From: Beduini massiliensis
Lineage (GTDB): Bacteria; Bacillota_I; Bacilli_A; Erysipelotrichales; Coprobacillaceae
Assembly: GCF_000829905.1 (NCBI RefSeq)
Contig: NZ_CDPP01000003.1
Coordinates: 62,001 to 126,000, forward strand
Direction of reading: 5' to 3'
DNA length: 64,000 nucleotides
Shown piece after piece: positions 58,428-64,000 of the stretch (positions are counted from its first letter, which is position 1; each line of letters starts with the position of its first letter). The notes under the pieces are model-generated. The model was given only the letters and a program-made list of their open reading frames with translations. It ran no database searches and was not told the origin of the DNA. The position numbers and the translations under genes are program-made.

Positions 58428-58474
58428 ATTAGGAATAAAAAATACAAGGAACTAAGCAAAAGGGAGGAATTCTT

Positions 58475-58987
58475 ATGAATGAAACAGTAAAAAATTTAAT
58501 TAGCAGAAAAAGCTGCAAAAGTTATCAGGATAAACATGTCAGCAAAGAATTGTTGGAAGACATTGTTGCCGCTGGACTCAATGCCCCATCTGGCATGAAT
58601 AAGCAGACACCACGATTTGTTGTCGTATCAAATAATGAGGTTGTTGGAAAATTATCAGCGATGAATGCTGCGGTTGCTGGAATGCCATCCGATCCATTTT
58701 ATGGAGCAAAAGATGTGATTATCGTTTTAGCAAAGAAAGAAGCTACCTATTTATATGATGGCAGCCTCGCTATGGGGAATCTGATGAATGCGGCTTGGTC
58801 AATGGGAATTGATTCCAGATGGATACATCGTGCCAAAGAAGTATTTGAAAGTGAAGAAGGAAAGAAACTTTTGCAGGAATGGGGCATTCAAGATGAGGTA
58901 GAAGGAATTGGTTTTTGTATCCTTGGCTATGCAAAGGAAGAAAAAGAAAAAACAGAAATTCAAGATGGCAGAGTATTTTACATTTAA
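58475..58987 (+). CDS. Nitroreductase-family protein
   Basis: A 170-residue FMN-dependent oxidoreductase. The family start is visible (NLISRKSCKSYQDKHVSKELLEDIVAAGLNAPSGMNKQTPRFVVV), which includes the FMN-phosphate-binding Arg and Ser region, and the later GIGFCILGYAKEE. DGSLAMGNLMNAAWSMGIDSRW is the usual helix at the dimer interface. RBS GGGAGGAA is before the ATG. It is divergent from an HxlR regulator and probably induced by electrophiles or nitro compounds through it. The substrate is not predictable. Confidence 0.92.
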   Translation: MNETVKNLISRKSCKSYQDKHVSKELLEDIVAAGLNAPSGMNKQTPRFVVVSNNEVVGKLSAMNAAVAGMPSDPFYGAKDVIIVLAKKEATYLYDGSLAMGNLMNAAWSMGIDSRWIHRAKEVFESEEGKKLLQEWGIQDEVEGIGFCILGYAKEEKEKTEIQDGRVFYI

Positions 58988-59026
58988 ACGTTATCTGTAT
59001 GAATGCTAAAGGACATCGTATTCTAT

Positions 59027-59058
59027 AAAACGGTAATCTATAAGATTGCCGTTTTTTT
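59027..59058 (+). terminator. Terminator after the nitroreductase gene
   Basis: AAAACGGTAATCT and AGATTGCCGTTTT pair with a 3-base loop (one G-U pair), followed by TTT. Confidence 0.87.
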
Positions 59059-59120
59059 ATAAGGAGTACTTTCATACTTTTTATCAATGTTTATATTTGA
59101 TTTTTTATTTCAATAAAAAA

Positions 59121-59142
59121 CAACATAATACGCATTATGTTG
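59121..59142. repeat. 22-bp palindrome, copy 1
   Basis: Arms CAACATAAT and ATTATGTTG with central ACGC. It lies about 390 bp upstream of the EAL gene. The copy at 59420-59441 is its exact reverse complement. Confidence 0.75.
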
Positions 59143-59419
59143 TATAAACGAAAAAAATGTCCTATTTTCTAGCATTAATTCTATTATATGCGTCACTTTT
59201 ATAAAATCATAATGAAATAAAATTCCATTATTCAGTATCTAATGCCAAAAAATATTGTCACGAAGGAAAATTGTTGTTAAAATGAGAGTGGATTTATTAG
59301 TAAAATATGAAACTTAAACAGCTTACATTTTCTATTTTACTATGAATTGCTAAATATGAGATACATTTGTTGAAGTTATTTCTAAATAGTTAAAGAATTT
59401 TAATAATACATTTATTTGA
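59143..59419. other. AT-rich stretch between the two palindromes
   Basis: About 277 bp of AT-rich DNA with no ORF having a ribosome site and no recognisable RNA gene. The flanks next to the two palindromes do not continue as longer inverted repeats, so it does not look like a MITE. Confidence 0.4.
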
Positions 59420-59441
59420 CAACATAATGCGTATTATGTTG
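59420..59441. repeat. 22-bp palindrome, copy 2, overlapping a -35-like TTGACA
   Basis: The same arms, CAACATAAT and ATTATGTTG, with central GCGT, so it is the exact reverse complement of copy 1. It starts inside TTTGACA (59415-59421), a possible -35 box, and lies about 75 bp before the EAL gene start. The two copies are 299 bp apart centre to centre. Confidence 0.75.
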
Positions 59442-59513
59442 TACAAATTGAACGAATAATTTGTTTAAAATAGTTGAATAAATCAACGTTTTTAGAAATG
59501 TGAGGGTAGAGTT

Positions 59514-61250
59514 ATGGATGCTGTTGAAAAAAAGATTAAAGTTTTAAGTGAATCGATGATTACACATTTTTTCGTACAGAAAGAAGATCAATACTTTGTT
59601 TCGTATTTATCTGATAACTTACTTTGGATGAGTGATGACAACACGTTTTATGATAGACAGACAACCCTAGCTTACCTAAAACAATTACGAGATGATTGCC
59701 ATGGAGTCGTTAAGATCAAGCATCAAGATTTTCATGTGTATTCTCTGCGTCCGCATATTTGCTTTGTAGTAGGAACGGTGACCATTGAGGTGGGCAGTGA
59801 AGAAAATCAGTTTAGAGAAAATGAAATATGTATCAGTGGTATTTGGCAAGAAGAGAGCAACTGGTGTTTAACTCACTTCTATTCTGCGATTAAAGATGAA
59901 CGACTGATGAGTCAAAACGGTTCGTTATCTTTACATCAGCAATTAGAAGTAATTCAAAAAGCAACGATGATCGATCCTTTGACACAGATCAATAATTTAC
60001 AAGGGTTTGAAAAAGAAGCAGCTGCACTTTTGAAACAATATCCCAAACAGAAATATGTCATGATTAAGTTTGGTATTCGGGATTTTCGTTTTGTGAATCG
60101 CCGTCATGGCTATAAAATGGGAGATTTGGTGTTAAAGCATATTGCTAAAAATCTGCTGGCGACCTTAAATGATCGTGAAACCTGCGGACGCATGGAGAAA
60201 GATGTTTTTGCTATGCTGTATTGTTTTGAAGATAAAGCCTCTTTAGAACAAAGGGTGGAACAGCTGGAGACAGTGCTTATTGATACACCGCTCCGTCAGC
60301 GTTTGGAAACAAAAATTCATTTTAATATTGGAATCTATCAGATTGAAAATGATCATACCGAGTATATTAAAGATATGTTGGATAAGGCATTGATTGCGCA
60401 GAAAAAAGGCAGCACTTCAATCAGTCATCGTCATCACTATGCTTATTATGAAGAATGGATGATGACAGCTCAGTATCAGCGCAGTAAATTATTAGAAGAA
60501 GCCCCCAAAGCAATGGAAGAGAATGAATTTTCACTTTATATACAACCGCAGTTTGATTTAACTTCGGGAACTTTAGTAGCGGGAGAAGCATTGGTAAGAT
60601 GGATTACTCAAGACGGTATTCGTATGCCCGGTGAATTTATTCCGATCTTTGAAGAACAAGGATTTATTTTTTCATTTGATTACTACATGCTTGATAAGAT
60701 TTGTCAGCAAATGAGAAAATGGATAGATGTAGGGGTAGAAGTGCATCCTATTTCAACGAATCAATCAAGATTACATATTGAAGAAGAAAATTATTTTAAA
60801 GATTTTTGTGCGGTGATTGATCGTTATCAAATTCCTCATGAATATATCATTTTTGAACTGACTGAATCTGCTTTTGTGGAAAACAGTGAAAAAATGGTAC
60901 GTTTGACAGAATTACTGCATGAACATCATTATAAAATTGCGATTGATGACTTTGGTACCGGCTATGCTTCTTTGAATTTATTGAGTGTAGTTCCGGCAGA
61001 TATTTTAAAGATTGATAAAAGCATGCTGAAAGGGTACAGTACTAATATTCGCACCCAGATCATTATCGAAAGAATCATTCAGTTAGCTCATGATATTGGG
61101 ATGAGCGTAGTCTGTGAAGGGATTGAGGAACAGGCAGAATGGGAATATCTTAAAAAAATCGGCTGCAACATCGGTCAAGGCTTTCTGATGGGAAAGCCGG
61201 TGGAAGCAGAGGCTTATCGAAAGCTATGGTTGAAAACACCAAATCGCTAA
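59514..61250 (+). CDS. NTF2-like/GGDEF-EAL protein, probable c-di-GMP phosphodiesterase
   Basis: A 578-residue soluble protein. Residues about 5-125 resemble a SnoaL/NTF2-like alpha-plus-beta cone (FVSYLSDNLLWMSDDNTFY, then CISGIWQEESNWCLTHFYS), a possible small-molecule sensor. The GGDEF domain is degenerate: the signature position reads EKDVF at 228-232, so cyclase activity is lost. The EAL domain has EAL at 358-360 and keeps STNQS, FELTES, IDDFGTGYAS, LKIDK, CEGIE and GQGFLMGKP, so it should hydrolyse cyclic-di-GMP. RBS GAGGG is before ATG 59514. Two matching palindromes upstream suggest specific control. Confidence 0.9.
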   Translation: MDAVEKKIKVLSESMITHFFVQKEDQYFVSYLSDNLLWMSDDNTFYDRQTTLAYLKQLRDDCHGVVKIKHQDFHVYSLRPHICFVVGTVTIEVGSEENQFRENEICISGIWQEESNWCLTHFYSAIKDERLMSQNGSLSLHQQLEVIQKATMIDPLTQINNLQGFEKEAAALLKQYPKQKYVMIKFGIRDFRFVNRRHGYKMGDLVLKHIAKNLLATLNDRETCGRMEKDVFAMLYCFEDKASLEQRVEQLETVLIDTPLRQRLETKIHFNIGIYQIENDHTEYIKDMLDKALIAQKKGSTSISHRHHYAYYEEWMMTAQYQRSKLLEEAPKAMEENEFSLYIQPQFDLTSGTLVAGEALVRWITQDGIRMPGEFIPIFEEQGFIFSFDYYMLDKICQQMRKWIDVGVEVHPISTNQSRLHIEEENYFKDFCAVIDRYQIPHEYIIFELTESAFVENSEKMVRLTELLHEHHYKIAIDDFGTGYASLNLLSVVPADILKIDKSMLKGYSTNIRTQIIIERIIQLAHDIGMSVVCEGIEEQAEWEYLKKIGCNIGQGFLMGKPVEAEAYRKLWLKTPNR

Positions 61251-61295
61251 AATAATCAATTAAAGTTTATACCGGTGAAAACACGGTATAATATT

Positions 61296-61543
61296 CATAG
61301 ATGAGTATTGAAATTTATTAAATTATATTATATAATTCTAAGTAATTCAGTGAAGAAGATGAGTAGATAATATTTATTTTACAGAGAGAAAACGGTTGGT
61401 GGAAGTTTTTAAAGGATATTATTGAAGGCTACTTTGGAGAAGTTCGCTTTGCAGCGTTATTGCATAATTAAGTGTGTGACACATAGTCATGAATTAGGAT
61501 GGTACCGCGATTTAAGTCGTTCCTATTATAGGAGCGGCTTTTT
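61296..61543 (+). promoter_or_regulatory. T-box leader with alanine specifier, upstream of alaS
   Basis: A leader RNA responding to uncharged tRNA-Ala. The T-box core GGATGGTACCGCG lies at 61498-61510. A terminator stem, AAGTCGTTCCT/AGGAGCGGCTT, ends at 61540 and is followed by T. The specifier is read as GCU at 61428-61430, followed by AC and then UUUGGAG, the same spacing as at the tyrosine T-box. The AGAGAGA motif lies at 61383-61389. A TATAAT at 61287-61292 is the likely -10 box. Confidence 0.92.
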
Positions 61544-61563
61544 ATATTTTAGAGGAGGACATT

Positions 61564-64000
61564 ATGAAAAAATTAACAGGAAATCAAGTAAGACAATTGT
61601 TCTTAGATTTTTTTGAAAGCAAAGGACACAGGGTAGAACCTAGTCATTCATTGATCCCAAATGGAGACCCGACTTTATTATGGATCAACAGCGGGGTAGC
61701 AGCCCTTAAAAAATATTTTGATGGAACGATTACGCCGGATGTGCCAAGAATTACGAATGCACAAAAATCAATTCGTACCAACGATATCGAAAATGTTGGT
61801 GTGACAGCAAGACATCATACATTCTTTGAAATGTTAGGGAACTTTTCGATCGGGGATTATTTTAAGAAAGAAGCTATTGATTTTGCTTGGGAATTTTTAA
61901 CAGGTGAAGAGTGGCTGGCATTTGAAAAAGATAAGCTTTATATTACTGTCTATCAAGATGACGAAGAAGCTTATGATTATTGGGTGAACGTTATAGGTGT
62001 TCGTCCTGATCATATGCTCAAAACCGAAGGAAACTTCTGGGAAATTGGAGAAGGTCCATGTGGTCCGGATTCGGAGATTTTCTATGACCGAGGGGAAAAA
62101 TATGATCCTGACCATATCGGTACAACGTTATTTTATGAAGAATTAGAAAATGACCGTTATGTTGAAATATGGAATTTGGTTTTCTCACAATTCAACGCTA
62201 AAGAGGGTGTTGATCGTAAAGACTATCAGGAACTTCCACAAAAAAATATTGATACCGGAATGGGATTAGAACGTATCGTGAGCATTATTCAAGAAGGGGA
62301 AACGAATTTTGATACAGATTTCTTTTTGCCAACGATCAGAGCTGCAGAAAAACTGGCAAAGGTCACTTATGAACAGGATAAAATGGCATATCGTATCATT
62401 GCGGATCATATTCGTACAGTCACGTTTGCTTTGGCAGACGGTGCTCAGTTTGATAATGAAGGACGTGGCTATGTATTAAGAAGAATCCTGCGCCGAGCTG
62501 TACGTTATGGTAAAAAGATCGGTATTGAAGGGACTTTCATGTTCAATTTAGTTGATGTCGTATCGGATATCATGAAAGAATTTTATACATATTTACCTGA
62601 AAAAGTGGATTATATTAAAAAATTGGTAAAGATTGAAGAAGAACGTTTCCATGCTACATTGAGTGGTGGTGAAAAAATGTTGTCAGAGATCATTGCCAAC
62701 ACAAAAGGCGATACGATTGATGGCAAAACCGCATTTAAACTTTATGATACTTACGGATTCCCGTTTGAATTAACTTTGGAGATTGCTGCTGAACATCAGT
62801 TAAAAGTCGATGAAGATGGTTTTAAAGAGGAAATGAGAAAACAAAAAGAGCGTGCTCGTAATGCCAGAGGCGGAAACGAATCAATGGGATCTCAAAAAGA
62901 GGATTTAATGAAATTTATGGAATCTTCTACATTTACTTATGATCCAGCCCCATTAAAAGCAAAAGTAATAGGTTTATTTAAAGACGGAATACAAGTTGAA
63001 AGGTTAGAAGATGCTGGAGAGATTATTTTTGATCATACCAACTATTATGCACAAATGGGTGGTCAATGTGCAGATCGAGGAACAATTAAGAATGCAGCCA
63101 CGACTTTAGTATGTACAAATGTATTGAAAGCACCAAATGGTCAGCATTTACATTATGTAGAAGTCAAAAACGGACAAGTAAAAGTCGGCGATGAATTTAC
63201 ACTTGAAATTGATATGACATTAAGAAATCAGACACAAAACAACCATACAGCGACCCATTTGCTGCAAGCAGCTTTGAAAGAAGTATTGGGCAGTCATGTT
63301 GCACAGGCAGGTTCTTATGTGGATAGTCAGCGTTTACGTTTTGATTTTACTCATTATGAAAAATTAACCAAAGAAGAATTAAATAAGATTGAACGTATTG
63401 TAAATGATAAGATCTTTGCGGCTTATCCGGTCAATATTTCTTATATGTCAAAAGAGGAAGCGATTGCTTCAGGAGCAACTGCATTATTTGATGAAAAATA
63501 TGGTGACGAAGTGCGTGTTGTTAATATTTCCGGATACTCAATAGAGTTATGTGGAGGAAGCCATGTTGTGAATACATCTGCTATCGGTATCTTCAAGATC
63601 GAAATGGAAGAAAGTATTGGTTCGGGTATCCGTCGTATTGAAGCCGTTACGGGGAAAGCCGCGTATGCCTCATTACATCATGCAGTTCAAACGATTGATG
63701 CGATCAGTGATACATTAAAACTTAAAAATAAAGCAGAAGTTTTAACGAAAGTAGAAGCTTTGCAGACAGAGTTAAATGAAATCAGAAAAGAAAACGAGAA
63801 ACTGCGCTCTAAACTAAACAGCTTGGAAGCAAAAGAAAAATTAAGCAATGTCGAAATTATTCATGACATTAAGTTCCTATTGGTTAATCAGGAACAAATG
63901 AGTGCAAATGAAGCAAAACAGCTGACTTTTGAATATCGCAGTCAGTTAGGCAGCGGAATTGTGGCTTTAGTGAATGTGGAAGAGGATAAAGCGACTTATT
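61564..64000 (+). CDS. alaS: Alanyl-tRNA synthetase (3' truncated by the window)
   Basis: AlaRS charges tRNA-Ala and edits mischarged Ser or Gly. About 812 residues are visible with no stop, so roughly 60 residues are missing relative to typical family length. The class II catalytic core is clear: FLDFFESKGHRVEPS, NSGVAALKKYF, RITNAQKSIRTNDIENVG, HHTFFEMLGNFSIGDYFKK, and FWEIGEGPCGPDSEI. The anticodon-independent tRNA-recognition region and the editing domain follow, with HTATHLLQAALK and LCGGSHV (the zinc Cys-His motif), then the coiled-coil part of the C-Ala region. GAGGAGGA precedes the ATG. Expression is controlled by the T-box. Confidence 0.97.
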   Translation, partial: MKKLTGNQVRQLFLDFFESKGHRVEPSHSLIPNGDPTLLWINSGVAALKKYFDGTITPDVPRITNAQKSIRTNDIENVGVTARHHTFFEMLGNFSIGDYFKKEAIDFAWEFLTGEEWLAFEKDKLYITVYQDDEEAYDYWVNVIGVRPDHMLKTEGNFWEIGEGPCGPDSEIFYDRGEKYDPDHIGTTLFYEELENDRYVEIWNLVFSQFNAKEGVDRKDYQELPQKNIDTGMGLERIVSIIQEGETNFDTDFFLPTIRAAEKLAKVTYEQDKMAYRIIADHIRTVTFALADGAQFDNEGRGYVLRRILRRAVRYGKKIGIEGTFMFNLVDVVSDIMKEFYTYLPEKVDYIKKLVKIEEERFHATLSGGEKMLSEIIANTKGDTIDGKTAFKLYDTYGFPFELTLEIAAEHQLKVDEDGFKEEMRKQKERARNARGGNESMGSQKEDLMKFMESSTFTYDPAPLKAKVIGLFKDGIQVERLEDAGEIIFDHTNYYAQMGGQCADRGTIKNAATTLVCTNVLKAPNGQHLHYVEVKNGQVKVGDEFTLEIDMTLRNQTQNNHTATHLLQAALKEVLGSHVAQAGSYVDSQRLRFDFTHYEKLTKEELNKIERIVNDKIFAAYPVNISYMSKEEAIASGATALFDEKYGDEVRVVNISGYSIELCGGSHVVNTSAIGIFKIEMEESIGSGIRRIEAVTGKAAYASLHHAVQTIDAISDTLKLKNKAEVLTKVEALQTELNEIRKENEKLRSKLNSLEAKEKLSNVEIIHDIKFLLVNQEQMSANEAKQLTFEYRSQLGSGIVALVNVEEDKATY

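Noticed and set aside
59121-59441. The pair of palindromes as the ends of a miniature transposable element
   Set aside because: The similarity stops at the palindrome edges, no target-site duplication is visible, and the inside shows no terminal repeat extension. Paired operators are a simpler explanation.

Overview
The window is AT-rich chromosomal DNA from a low-GC Gram-positive bacterium (Firmicutes/Bacillota). Pointers are the conserved block murC-ytxG-like-ytxH-like-ccpA-tyrS, two T-box leaders, strong AGGAGG ribosome sites, U-tailed hairpin terminators after most genes, and a cotJ spore-coat operon. The cotJ genes suggest a spore former or a recent descendant of one. The dense signalling, the dockerin-bearing wall hydrolase and many small membrane proteins would suit an anaerobic gut lineage such as the Erysipelotrichia, but that placement is inference from gene content. 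No rRNA, CRISPR array, insertion sequence or prophage was seen. The first gene (murC) and the last (alaS) run off the window.

Layout. 1-5 kb: cell-wall ligase murC, two small membrane proteins, the catabolite regulator ccpA, then tyrS behind a tyrosine T-box. 5-9.5 kb: a cation-coupled carboxylate/amino-acid symporter and an M42 aminopeptidase on the minus strand, then truB-ribF. 9.5-15 kb: a secreted glucosaminidase with a dockerin, a membrane-anchored Ig/cadherin-like surface protein, a MazF-type RNase with no visible antitoxin, and a CPBP membrane protease. 15-29 kb: a cyclic-di-GMP signalling island with a solute-binding lipoprotein paired with a sensor GGDEF-EAL protein, a PAS/GGDEF-EAL protein, a helical-repeat protein with an overlapping small ORF, a double solute-binding-domain GGDEF sensor, an Hpt protein, and a REC-HD-GYP-PAS-GGDEF protein. 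A fourth EAL protein lies at 59.5-61.3 kb.

29-33.4 kb: the cotJ operon (with cotJA and cotJB apparently fused), a ROK protein and metY. 33.4-36.5 kb: an AT-rich ABC exporter with two ATPases and one permease. 36.6-37.4 kb: five tRNA genes (Gly, Gly, Asp, Ser, Lys). 37.5-44.1 kb: membrane-tethered versions of usually soluble families (HAD-like, MutS-like, MerR), a Nudix hydrolase, a TIM-barrel protein, several tiny genes and a candidate C-rich small RNA. 44.2-54.9 kb: housekeeping genes (RluA-type pseudouridine synthase, ROK glucokinase, mnmA-recD2, a CorC-like membrane protein, GNAT, dGTPase-like, aroD, HIT). 55-59 kb: two small redox/stress modules with their own regulators (FMN-binding protein-MarR-flavodoxin, and HxlR opposite a nitroreductase) and a MATE exporter. 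59-64 kb: two matching palindromes, the EAL protein and T-box-controlled alaS.

How the genes work together: the clearest theme is conversion of outside signals into cyclic-di-GMP. Two products carry extracellular ligand-binding modules fused or paired with GGDEF/EAL output. Two others carry a degenerate GGDEF with an intact EAL and are probably phosphodiesterases. One combines receiver, phosphodiesterase (HD-GYP) and cyclase (GGDEF) beside a stand-alone phosphotransfer protein. The nearby surface hydrolase, surface anchor protein and membrane protease are plausible but unproven outputs.
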